Source of the DNA: Symsagittifera roscoffensis
Taxonomy: Eukaryota; Xenacoelomorpha; Acoela; Convolutidae
Reading direction: 5' to 3'
DNA: 64,000 nt
NCBI RefSeq assembly: GCF_963678635.1
Contig: NC_087063.1
Coordinates: 74,485,617 to 74,549,616 of the forward strand
In this document: piece by piece, positions 10,581-21,674 of the stretch
How the letters are laid out: every line of letters starts with the position of its first letter
How positions within the stretch are numbered: the stretch's first letter is position 1
The notes under the pieces: model-generated
The model's database searches: none
What the model saw: the letters and a program-made list of their open reading frames with translations, nothing else
What the model was told of the DNA's origin: nothing
Program-made: the position numbers and the translations under genes

Positions 10581-11914
10581 AGTATGACATGATAGAACCA
10601 TCCAAATCACCGTGGGCGTGTGGAGTAGTGATGGCCAAAAAGAAAGGCGACCAGTTGAGGTTTTGTTGTGACTTTCGATACCTGAACTCCGTCACGGTGA
10701 AGGATGCCTATCCCATACCTAGGATTGATGAGAGTCTCTCGAAGTTAGGTGATGCAAAATTTTTTACGACTCTTGATTTAGGCTCGGCCTTTTGGCAGGT
10801 ACCACTCAGGAAACAGGACAGGGACAAGACAGGGTTTGCCTGCGAGTTGGGTCTTTTTCAATGGAAACGGATGCCGTTTGGACTTTGCAATGCCACAGCC
10901 ACGTTTTAGCGGTTGATGGCACACGCGCTGATAGGCGTGACGAAGAAGTATGGCAATCTGGTAATGTGCTATGTGGATGACGTGGTAATAGCGACACCCA
11001 CACTAGAGGACCACATTGAGAGACTTGACGAAGTATTTGCGTGTATGAAGAGGTCGGGGCTGAAGTGCAAACCATCAAAGTGTGAGATACTCAAGGACTC
11101 GATAAAATACTTGGGCAGGATGGTGGACAAACACGGCATCAAACCAGATCCAGACGCAGTAGAAGCAGTTCTGACGTGGAAATCGCCAAAGACGGAACAT
11201 CAATTGATGAGCTTCCTGGGTTGCGCGAATTATTACAGGGAGTTCATTAAGGGCTACGCGGACAAGGTATACCCGATGCAACAACTAATGAGGCACAAGG
11301 GCAAGAAGTTCACGTGGAACAACGCAGCGGAAGAGTCATTCCAGAGAATAAAGAAAGAGTTGTGCGAGGCACCAGTACTAGGGATGCCAACAGAGAAGGG
11401 GATGTACGTACTAGATACGGACGCGTCGGTAGTAGCGATATCTGGAACTCTCCACCAGGAACAAGAGTGGAATGGGAAGACAGTCTTGAGACCAATAGCG
11501 TATGGGAGCATAGTGCTAAGTGACACGGAAATGAAGTACGGAGCACCGGAAGCAGAGATGTTCGCGCTGGTTACCTTTGTTGAGAAATATAGGACATACC
11601 TAGGCAGTGAGCCATTCAAGTTGCGAGTCGACAACAGGGCACTAAGCTGGCTGAAGACGTACTCAATGGACCAAAGTTACATTGGGAGGTGGATAGTTCG
11701 CCTGGACGGATACAATATGATAATTGAGCATAGAACACGAGACAAACATCAAAATGCTGACAGCTTGAGCAAGAAGACGGAGTTTTACGAGAGACAAGAA
11801 CAGAGAGAGGCAGATAGACCTGAGATCAAGGATGGCTTCTCCTTCATGGACAAGGAAACGTATGACAGTCTTCCTCTCACGAGATGGTTGGACAAATCAG
11901 GCAAACCAATATAA
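10581..11914 (+). pseudogene. pol: Element A reverse transcriptase and RNase H
   Basis: Ty3/gypsy RT: SPWACGVVMAKKK, DFRYLN, LDLGSAFWQV (motif A), FGLCNATATF (motif B), YVDD at about 10972 (motif C), LGRMV and the connection segment. RNase H follows with LDTDAS, GAPEAEMFAL, VDNRAL and HQNADSLS, carrying the expected acidic residues. The enzyme copies the element RNA into DNA in the particle. A TAG at about 10907-10909 inside the NATATF/QRLM stretch and a TAA at 11912 interrupt it. Confidence 0.92.
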
Positions 11915-12466
11915 GATCACCCCGAGTTACCAAAAGATACCATGAAAGAAACAATTTTGAAAAAGAACCGAGGGATGCCGATAGGAATAATGCTCAAGTC
12001 GAAGATCGTGAGGGAGACGCTCAAAGCAAAAGGCTATGATCTCAACCAGGTAGAGACGGGGGAAGCACAAATAGACGATGACTTAAAGAGGTTACTCGAG
12101 AAACTAGCAGATGATAAGCCAGTGATTCAAGAAAACTGTAAGGAGAAACCTGATGTCACAATACTGCGAAAGAGCGGGACAGCTAGTGATGGAGATACTT
12201 CGAAGGTGACTAACCTTGATGGGAAGGAAGTGGTGCAGTCACTGGTTGAAAGGATCCCAGCCGAATTACTTGAACAGACTAGAGTTAGGAGAAAGAGAGT
12301 GGAGTTCAAGGAAGAAGCTGAATACCTGGAACTAGGTCAAGAGTCCGGGGAGCGGTCCACGTCCACGGAAGAAGGAAACACTGAAGGAGAAAATTTGTCC
12401 GGGGAGTGTGAATGTGGGATGAGGACTCGGAAGCGAGCAGTGACAATCAAGATAGTCTCTGCATGA
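11915..12466 (+). pseudogene. Element A RNase H-integrase linker
   Basis: Charged, low-complexity linker equivalent to 55790-56590 of element B. It contains TTTGTCCGGGGAG at about 12394-12406 (encoding LSGE in an ENLSGE context) and a partial TCCGGGGAG at about 12344. A frame change around 12412-12466 leads into the integrase reading frame. No enzyme domain is visible. Confidence 0.6.
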
Positions 12467-14355
12467 TATTGGCAGAAGAAAAGATCAGACACCACGACAG
12501 GGAATTACAAACAGATCCGTCCTCAGGAACCTTCAACTTGGACGTGCAGGAAATACGAGGTGGTGAAGAACTTGAAAGGATTGCAGTTTCGAGGAAGCCA
12601 TTCAGGGAACTATCATGCAGTTCAAATGTGAGAACAAATCTGGTGCCAGAAGATGACATGAAGGTAGGAAGGAGGATAGTATGCGTGAAGCTGAAGGACG
12701 ACGTCCACAACCCTGGGGAGATGAATGGGCAGATTATGGCGCTGAAGGAACATGTCAAGGCGAGATATAGGCTGTCGGACCTGATAAGAGCCCAGAAGAA
12801 TGACAAGATGACAAGCAATCTCTCCAAATGGATCCGAATGGGGTCCAAGGAGAAAGGGGAACTTGAAGAAGACAGCTACAAGATCCTGAGCCAGTTCTAC
12901 AAAGAGAGGAAAGAGTTACTCTATCACACGGCTGACGGGGTGGTAGCATGCAAGAGAAAAGACGAGGACAAGATACTACACAAACACAACCTCATCATAT
13001 TACCACAATTGTACCAGACAGAGGTGCTGTTCAGATCACATGACCAAATGGGGCACCAGGGGATAGACAAGGTGCAACAAAGGATACTTCACAGGTTTGA
13101 TTGGCCAGGATTGAGGAAAGCCTGTGAGATGTGGGTGAATGCATGCTTGGCATGCTTGTAAGTGAAAGACCCAAGGAAGATGAAATTCCCACTCAAGTCG
13201 GTGGAAAGCTCGAAATTTAATGAAGTGGTGCAAATAGACCATCAGAAGATCTGTATGACGGAGTCGGGGTATAACCAGATACTGGTTATAATTGATCACT
13301 TCACAAAGCTGGCAGAAGCGGTGCCGTGTCAAACAGCTTCGGCAGAGGAGACTTATGACCACTTGATAACCTATTGGATATCAAGGTATGGTTGTCCAAT
13401 GACTTTTCAGTCAGACAACGGCAAGGCCTTTGTGGGGGACTTGACTAAGGAATTAATGAAGAGGTCACACATTGCTCAAGCGCACTCAACGACTTACCAT
13501 CCTCAGACCAACGGGATGGTGGAGAGACAGAAAAGAACGTTGGTGAACATGCTGAGGGTATACTGCTCTAGATACGTGACGGACTGGGATAAGTATCTGC
13601 CGCAAGTCGTAGGGGCATACAACAGTACTCAACACTCAACGACGGGAATCAGTCCATTCATGATGTTGACAGGCAAAGAGAGAGCGATGCCCCTGACGTT
13701 CTTTCACCCGGAGTATGAAGGGAAGAGGACGTCGCCTCAAGCTTACGTGAAAGAAGCGATCAGGAGACAGCAGGAAATAAACGAGCTATGCAGGAGGAAC
13801 ACTGCGCAGGCACAAATGAGACAGCGCAAGAAATATGATGAAAAAATATTACAGGCGAAGCCATATGAAGTGGGCCAGTATGTGTGGGTTTTCCAGAATG
13901 TGATACCGCCCAAAGGGACGAAGAAACTACTCAAGAAATGGAGAGGACCATTCATGATAACTGAAGTACATGAACAAGGACGGTTCTACCGCTTGAGTAC
14001 TGGGCGAGCAGCACATTATGAGAACCTGAAGCCTCATGTCCCATCCCCAGAGGACTGGTGTATACCAAAGGACATGGAGGGACTAGAGTACCTACTGGTG
14101 GAACCAGCATGTGAAGTGAACGAAAAAGGCACCAGAGATAAGAATGATGGCAATGAGAACTTGAGTTTGGATGACAATGGAAAAATAGACGCGGACTCTG
14201 AAGCGGAATCGTTTTTGGAAGAAGATTGGAACGATCCGGACCAAGGTGAGGTGCCAAGGTGGACTGAACCAGACTTTTCAATACCAGCGGGGACAAGGAG
14301 TGGCAATCGCAAACGCACAGGCATGAGGTACAACAGGTATGGGACGACTTCCTGA
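12412..14355 (+). pseudogene. int: Element A integrase with GPF-type C terminus
   Basis: An HHCC zinc domain (HDQMGHQG ... CLAC) is followed by the catalytic core with QIDH, SDNG and VERQ carrying D, D and E, then YNSTQHSTTG and a KKWRGPF segment (GPY/F-like). Integrase joins the cDNA ends to host DNA in the nucleus. The zinc part and the core are separated by a TAA at 13159-13161 in the CLACL*VKDP context, where element B has CAA (Gln), so this is a C-to-T nonsense change. A frame change at about 14340 separates it from the macro-like domain. Confidence 0.92.
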
Positions 14356-15157
14356 TCGACAAGATACAACCCGATGACCTAGGCAAAGAACTAATAAGTG
14401 TGGGCGAGCTGACGGCAGATGGCGAATGGCAGATCATCAATGATAATGAACACTACCCACAGGAAAACTACTCGACGCCGGAGCGGGAGACGGATTTAGA
14501 ACAGAGCGAGATAGAGAGGAGGGAGAATACGAACCTGAGGATATTAGAATGGATGCGAGATGTCAAGAAATGACCGAAAATTTGATGATAAAGAAACTCA
14601 GAGAAGTGAGAGAAAAGTGCGGGCTGGAACTGGAAGGGGAGGAGGCCGAGCCTACCATAGGACGGAATTTCAAAACGAATATTGAAATACCAAACGAATA
14701 CTCAGAAAATATCCTGATAACGGAGAGTGACTTCATTCTGTCAGACAGGACTAGCGCAATCTGTATCACGGCGGACATGAGTTTCAAATCAAGACTGGAA
14801 GCTGACTTCAAGAGAGAGTACCAGAACGTGGAGTTTCTGTTTAGACAGAGACCAGGACTGGGAGAAATGGCAGCGCTTCCACCATCAGTAGCACAATTCC
14901 CGGGCAAATACCTGTGCTTCATAGTGACGAGGGTCAATGACAGGAACACGATCGATCCCGAACACCTGATGTTGGCACTAACAAGACTACGAGACTTCAT
15001 GATTGAAAGAGGGATAACGGAGGTCTCAATGCCGGTGTATGACCCAAACAGGGGCAAATTGAGCCCAAGGGAATTGTACGCTATCCTACACAAGGTCTTC
15101 GCAGAAACTGAAATAATGGTGCATCTTCACAAGAAATACTACTTGAGCATCGCCTGA
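14356..15157 (+). pseudogene. Element A macro-domain-like module (C terminus of pol)
   Basis: The open part (14549-15157, 202 codons) has the strand/helix pattern of a Poa1p-like macro domain: ICITADMS (the adenine-binding Asp region), a helix LEADFKREY, GKYLCFIVTR, a helix LALTRLRDF, VSMPVYDPNRG and a last helix and strand with IMVHLHKKYY. Macro domains bind or hydrolyse ADP-ribose derivatives. The glycine-rich loops of classical members are replaced here, so activity is uncertain. Element B encodes the same module in frame with pol, showing it is the tail of the polyprotein. In A it is cut off by a frame change and stops near 14350-14570. Confidence 0.6.
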
Positions 15158-15625
15158 ATCGGGTACACGGGGTTCTTGAGTTGGGCATGAGGCAAGAATC
15201 TCGAGTTAGGTGTGGGGGTACAAAACAGGTATAGAATCTTAGAGGTGATTGGCATGACAATTAATATTTTAAATGATTGATGGTGCTAAAAAATAAAATG
15301 AATCTGCATGTTTTTAGAAGATTTCCAATTGAACTACTTTAGAAGGACGGAAAGGAAAGGGTTTTAATTATAGTAGTGAAGGGGGGTTTTTAGGTTAGGA
15401 ACACAGCCTGTTAGTCTAAAAATTGGGTGTTATTTTCAGATTGATTTTGTGAAGTCAAATTGACTACCCAACTGTATTCAATTGAAAAAAGAGAACGCAA
15501 ATTGAACGACATCTCAAGAAGTAAACTCAAGTTGGTAAGGTAAAATCAAGTTGCTCAGGTAAAACTCAAGTTGCTCAGGTAAAACTCAAGTTGCTAATAC
15601 TCAAGATCACTTGGAAATTACGGAA
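15158..15625 (+). promoter_or_regulatory. Spacer between pol and the SGNH gene of A
   Basis: Non-coding. Four copies of a 20-bp unit (AAAACTCAAGTTGCTCAGGT type) lie at about 15523-15600 just before the next gene. A pyrimidine-rich TATTTTCAG at 15431-15439 could be a splice acceptor for a subgenomic mRNA, as for retroviral env. Element B has a spacer of similar length with GTTTTAAGCAG in a comparable place. This role is inference. Confidence 0.4.
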
Positions 15626-17943
15626 ATGGCAGATCGATTCTGGAAGTCCATGCCATCGGCTTTGAAGAAACCCACGCTTGACGAGTTGTACAGACGTCTG
15701 ATGGACCTGGATTATACTCAAGTGGATGAGAGAATGGCAGTGATGTTGAATGCCATCCTCCAGTTGGAGGAACAGGGCGAGTGCCGGGAGTCTGCGACAG
15801 AAGCGGTTTTGATGGTGGGCTACACCACCGATGCAATATCCAATCAAGAGCAAACCAGGTGGCTGTCCTGGAACGTGGATGGAGCAATAAGGGGGTTCGA
15901 CTTGGCAAGGAACCCTAGCTTGAGTAACAATACTGAGTATGGTGCAGGGGAGTTCCCACTGCCGGTCAGACCATCAGTCAGGTCCACGGGCCAGAGCACG
16001 AGCAAGGCACCATTGATGTCACGGGCGCAGCAAACGGGGGAAGCGTATCCGGACGTCAGTATCATGAAGAGAGAGCTTGAGAGGACTCAGCGGGAGAGGA
16101 ACAAGGCAAACCTCGACCGGGATCAAGCGAAGCTCGAGAGAGATCAGGCGAAACTTGAGAGGGATCAAGCGCGGAGGGAACTGGACATGTTGAGAGCTGA
16201 ACAGCTACAGGCAGAAAGGGTGCGAGAGAATGCCGCGAATTGCGAGCAGCTGAAGTCGGAGCTTGAAAGGATCCAGCAACGACAACGCGAGCTCGACATG
16301 CAGAAAGGGGCTAGGCCCAAAGAGCGGGTGGTGACCGGCTCAAGACCAGAGTCACGTATGGAGGTGGATGAAGCTCCTAGGTCGAAGGGACGATTTAACC
16401 TCGATCGCGCGGCTCAAGAACATATGAACGAAGGGTTGGAAGTGTGGATACCGACTGAATCAGTGTCCTCACTGCGTGGTCTAGAGACACAAGTAATACG
16501 CCCGTTGATGGACGTCGCGCTGCCTGGATATACACCAAGTTCGACCCCGGGTAGTAGTCAGGTGAGTGGTAGCTCGTCACGACTGAAAGATTTGCACGAG
16601 CGGCCACAGCTAAGGAGTCGCGAGAGTCCAGCAAGAGCGGAGCTACCCTCGACGTGGGGGGAGCAACCTGTCATGAGTGTGGTGATCTCAAGTTACAAGA
16701 AGAATACGGAAGGTAGATATCACAGGCACAATCGGATGGACTGGAGCACGGCGCAGAGAGACAGAAGCGATTGCTTCCATGACGCGGCTTGGGTGGAATA
16801 CCTCACGCAGCCACGTGTGCCCGAGGGGGCGGTCCACCTGATCATAGGGGACAGCTTGTTGCGGGTGCTGACTCGGATCCAGTCCCATTGGCAAACGGGG
16901 ATCTTGAGCTTCGCTGGAGCTGCGACGCCGCAGATGTTAGCAACACTTGAGATGCCAGGGATGGCAAGAGTATACACGGTGACTCTGATGGTCGGGACGA
17001 ATGACGTGTCCAGGGGGGAAGCAAGGAAGGTGACGAGGCTGCACGACAAGATGAGCTGCATTCTTGAGGAATTGCGGATTCAAATGGATCCGGCTATTTT
17101 TACGGTGTGCACCATCCCTTACAACATGAAAGCGGACCAACATGCAATGGAGATGAACACGAAATAATCAGGCAGATAAACCGAAGAAGTGTCCTCCCCG
17201 TTGGGTTGTTGGATGTGGCCGAGCAAATGGAGCTATCTGCTTTCTCTGACGATGCATCCTCGGATGGGATTCACTTTGACAGGCCCAGAGGGGTGGAGTG
17301 GTTAAATGACGTCTTCCAAAGGCACATAAGCGCATTGGAGGCAGAGTTGCTAGAGACGGCACAGGTCACATTCGGACCACCCCCAAATCCACCCTTCTTC
17401 AACCCGAGGGCTTTGTCCAGTCGCTTGGGTGCGATGGCCGATTCTAGAGAGAGTTCGAGGAACAGCCGGACCAAGTTGCCGGGCACCGCGCCCATGGAGG
17501 CTGAGGAGGCAACGTCATCAACTCCTCAGGGATCACTAATATCCTCGGTGGTGGTGGCGGAGAAGAAGAAACCAGAGAGGCCGGCGGAGACCAGCACGTC
17601 GAGATATGTGGAGAAGGTGAAGGAACTGGACTTGGAAGACCTGGAATGCAGGCTGGAGTTAGCGAAAGCTTTGGGTCTTGAGCGGGTGTCGCACGAAGAC
17701 TTGGGTAGACACCAGTGCGTGGACTGGCTGAAGGCTCACGAGACACATTTCTCGAGAGCGAAAATGATGGAGACGGCGGATCTGACTGGGATTCCCACAA
17801 AATCGGTGATGGGACCTATCAACTACAGACCTCTCAAGTCATTAGGGAGTCCGGGACTCGTGGTGGAGCCTCCCAAGCACCGAACCAGTATTGCCAGGAT
17901 TAGGGTGACCACTCCAGCACAGTTGAGGGTGGTGGCAAACTGA
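15626..17943 (+). pseudogene. Element A coiled-coil SGNH/GDSL hydrolase
   Basis: Starts at ATG 15626. An N-terminal helical part is followed by a coiled coil (about residues 145-225) with three 7-residue repeats of LERDQAK type. The SGNH hydrolase domain comes next: IIGDSLLR (block I Ser, about residue 409), FAGAATP (block II Gly), VGTNDVS (block III Asn) and DGIHFD (block V Asp/His, about 17262). All catalytic residues are present. SGNH enzymes are esterases/lipases; CR1-type LINEs also carry one. The frame changes near 17110-17165 (stop TAA at 17165), between blocks III and V, so the domain is split. The rest to 17943 is a charged linker. Confidence 0.75.
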
Positions 17944-20318
17944 TGGATCCGAGAGAAATGGAATTACCAGACGCCGCGTATGAAGGTGCAAGATTGGCCA
18001 ACGACCCCAGATATGGGAAACCCTGCGGGAATACGCAGCTGGCCAAAACCTTGGTAGTTTATGAAAGGGCAGACCCAGCCGCTGCGAGGGTGGTCATCGT
18101 GGCGGGATTGGACTTTGAGGGAACGTCTCCCAAGTTATTTTGGCCGGAAACTCTGATATATTCACTGCCGGGAGCGGAGCTAAACCAGATGTTAACCCTG
18201 GTGGTGGCGATAAAATCGGAGATGCCCTGCGAGCCTGAGCTACTGCTGTTTGCAGGGATGAACGATCACTTACATGCGATGGGGTTTCTTGAGTAGCTCA
18301 AGGGTGATGAACTGGCACCGAAGAAGATCTGGGAAGCCATCCAGACATTATTTGCGGCCATGAATGAAGTACAAGAGAACTTTGCCTCACGATTTGTCTC
18401 CAAGACAAAAGTAGCGTTCACGACGTCCCCCGGGTACGCGAGCATGCCCCCCGGGTACGCGAGCATGCCCCCAGCTCTGCAATTTGTGTATGCGATCTTG
18501 ATCTTGATAGCAGAGGGCAATGGGTGGCGTGTTCTGATGGCAGCTCCCAATCGGGAGCTGGAACCTACGAACTTGAAACTTCGCAAATCAGAACTGGCGG
18601 CGGCGTGGGCGGATGTGTCCCACGCGTTGAGGGGCTTCTACGAGTTGGCTGACATCCTCATCGTATTGGACGAGGTCCTCTTGCTAGAGATATCCAACTT
18701 AGCTAGGCAACTCAAGCTCAGTCCGATTATAGGGGATGATCATCCAGTGGTGACTCACCTGACGGGCAGGGTGTGGTTTCGAAGCATGGAGTTGACCATC
18801 ACAAGCTCCACCAGTAAAACTAGAGGGCCGAGCAACGAGAGGAAGAATGTGGCCGCAGCGGAGAAGCAGCTGGAGTCGATGGTGTATCGACTGACACAAG
18901 AGAGAGGCAGGTGGCCCTTCCTGACACCAAGCCTGGAGAACGTCACGGAGAAGACAAGAGAAGGTGTACCACTTCTGGTGAAGCAGATCTGGGATTTTCT
19001 TGAGGAGCAGCTGGAAGTGGCCGAGAAGAGGGAAATGCCTGTTGGCAGGTTCGTCACAGCAGCCAACGAAGTCACGATTGGAGGATTCTGGAGGGAGCAC
19101 GCAAGGGGTGAGCTGAGGACGAGGAGGGATCACGAGGTTCTTGGGTTCTTGAGTCCTTGTTGGAAAAAAGAGTTCCTGGCTGGAGTGTACAGCGCGGAAG
19201 AGACCATCTTTGGAGCCTTCATACAGGAAATATTGAATATGCCCATCAGTCTGTTGCTGGCACTGTATCTGGTTTACCCAAGGTACCTGTTCAATATGGG
19301 TCCCGCGTACATGTTCAGTAGGGGCGTGGACACACTCCGGATTGACGGGTACTTGGCATTGGTGCTTCTAACCCACGGGGAACTGGTGTCATTTCACCGA
19401 CTGATGAAGTACGGAGAGCCTCTGTCGATGGGAAGAGCACACTCGATCCTTGACACATATTCGTATAAGTGTGCTGCCGGACTAAAGACGCTGCTAATGC
19501 AGTACCTACTGATGCAAAACCGGCACCTGACTGGTGAAGAAAAGAGCCCAAAGACAAGAGACGAGTGGAGGAAAGTGAATGGAGGCATGCCTCTGTTGAC
19601 GTACCTATGCCTGGCCATGAGATCGGACCCCATGGGGATGATCCGGGGGCTAGAGGAGGTCGTAACCTGTATCTATGGACCGGCCGTCACGTTCGCGATT
19701 CTAGATCCTCTGGTGACAACTTATCGATACTCAGTGACCCACGTGAGCCTCATAAGCATATTAGATGGGACAACACTCAATTGGTGTCAGCAGGAGGTGC
19801 TATGGGCACAGATGAGCAACACGGTGCTCTTCGGAAAGGTGAAGGATCCGGAGTTGGTGATATACAGTTTCCGAGGACAACTGCAGTGCTGGATGGGAGG
19901 CAAGCGCGAAGGCCCCATCGAAACCTATCCCAAGTTCTGGAATCTAAATCCCCTGACGGCAAATCGACAAGAGATCTTGAGAATTCCCGCATGGAAGAAA
20001 AGCTTCGAGCTGGTGAAAAGGGAGCTAGAGGCGATATTGGAGAAGGAGGTCCTGCCAGCAAGCATTCCAGAATTTCCAACAGTGAGGAGAATGACCCTGG
20101 GGATGAACAGCTCCCTGGTGGTCCCGTACTTTTTCGCGAGAGCGGCAACCGAAGAACAGCAGAAGGAGTTCATCGACGGCTCTCTTCATCGGCTACTCTG
20201 CAGCAATTTATTTTCATACCAGCGATGCGAAAATAAATTCATGGACAACTCAAGCCAAGAAAATGAGAGGGTCGATGCCCCCGAAATTCGAGGTACGAGA
20301 TGCCTTGAGAACACTTGA
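17943..20318 (+). pseudogene. Element A second SGNH-like large protein
   Basis: One frame interrupted only by a TAG at 18294-18296. It matches the product of the open frame 61426-64000 in B. It starts with a VVIVAGLDF strand where an SGNH Ser motif would sit (no Ser), then FAGMNDHLH (G-x-N-D, block III-like), TTSPGYA, MAAPNRE, LIVLDEVL and DDHPVV. An alpha-helical region with hydrophobic stretches follows (for example around 19240-19310). Residues around 18432-18473 are a 21-bp in-frame tandem duplication not present in B. Function is unknown; a catalytically dead SGNH fold is the best guess. Confidence 0.6.
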
Positions 20319-21324
20319 GCGGGCAGGTCTAGAGAACAAGTTGCCAGTGTGGGACGATGGCAGGATGATCGTGAATGAAGGACATATCGCACTGAAAGGA
20401 GACGAGATGGTGTTTGCCACAAGGAGATACCGGGCACCTTACGGACTAGAGCAGGTGGAAATGAGACAGGAGGGAAAGGAGCTGGATGCAGCAGGCCCAT
20501 TGTATGTGGCTCTGACAGAGTATAAGAAAACGGGTCCAGCAACACCATCACCCCTATCAGTGGACACCCCTGGGGATAAAAGGAATGGTCCCGTAAAAGA
20601 TCGATTCAGGAGGATTCTTGAGAGAAGAGAAGCAGAATCGGGAGAGGAAAGCATGGATGAGACTCTCAGTGAGGCAGGAGAGGATATGGAGGTGGGGAAC
20701 ACACAGGAGCAGAAGCCGACGGAGGAAGAGTTCACCACGCAAGAACTGTTGAAAGATCTGAGTGGAGAAAATTGGGCAGACACCCCCACGCCACCTCTGA
20801 CCTCATCTCCCCGCAAAAATCTAGAGTTGCCACTGACGAGCGAAAATCCCAACATGGGAATGATCTTAGTGAGTGCGGAGAGAAGGGAGAAGGATACCTT
20901 CGAGGGAAACAAGGATGCCTTCCTAGGCACTCTGGATGAGGATGCTTGGCGAAACTGCTTGAGCGATTTTAATCGAGAAGTGGACGACGACACCACATTG
21001 GACGACTTTAAAGAGGAGCTGTGGGACACAGTGGTGGAATTCGGAGAGCCTGTCCTGATGGGGACAGGCCTGGAGGAGAAAACTAGAGGAAAGCTGCTGA
21101 GCAAGATGGTCGAGTTGAGGAAGGCAGCACGAAAGACCGAGGAAGATAAATGTAAAGACAGCTCTACTCTGAAACAAAAAACGGACAATAAAATAATTGA
21201 ACATGTAAGGGGGGATAAGGTCGGAACTAGTAATATAAATAAAAGTACTAATATCCTTAAGGCTCGAGCAGGGGGAGGCAAGAGTTGGGAGGGTTGGATA
21301 GAGACAAGGAAGTCGAATCAGTGA
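20263..21324 (+). pseudogene. Element A acidic accessory protein
   Basis: 353 codons from ATG 20263, overlapping the previous frame by 56 nt. The protein is Glu/Asp/Ser/Thr/Pro-rich and probably largely disordered. A C-terminal segment with GMILVSAE, LGTLDEDAW and GEPVLMGTGLEEK is also found in element C (minus strand 40374-39949), which shows it is a real conserved gene of the family. A DLSGEN motif is present. No known domain was recognised. The copy in A is open but its neighbours are broken, so I treat it as part of an inactive element. Confidence 0.55.
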
Positions 21325-21674
21325 TGATAACGACAACGCCCCCGAGTAAAGATGTGAGGTCTCGCAAGAGGAAGAGAGACGTGGAGGGATTGGGCAGTCC
21401 TTCAGCGGATGCGGTTTCGGAGAGGAAATTGAGAGAGACAGCCCCCATGGTTCTGGCACGATGGAAGACAGCAGCCTACAAGAGTAGCTACGAGCCGAGG
21501 AAAGTGCTCGACGTAGAAAAAGAGATGGAAATCCCCACCAGCTCAACAACGGAAGAAGACTTCAAACCTCAGAGGATAAAATTGAAGCGAGGTTCGACGA
21601 GCGGGCAGACCTGGGAAGTAGACGTCGGCAAAGAATGGGCTCAAATGAACACCAGGCTACCGGGAAGCAGGTGA
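21285..21674 (+). pseudogene. Element A basic accessory segment with possible NLS
   Basis: A 129-codon frame without a clear ATG (begins at TTG), overlapping its neighbours by about 40 nt on each side. A PPSK..RSRKRKRD cluster looks like a monopartite nuclear-localisation signal. A PMVLARWKTAA segment follows. Element C (minus, about 39813-39466) has the same two features. The overlaps suggest that acidic, basic and Cys/His parts were one polyprotein now split by frame changes, or are read by frameshifting. Confidence 0.5.

Noticed and set aside
20439-21281. 280-codon minus-strand frame
   Set aside because: Shadow of the acidic protein; Ser/Leu-rich translation is typical of antisense to Glu/Lys codons.
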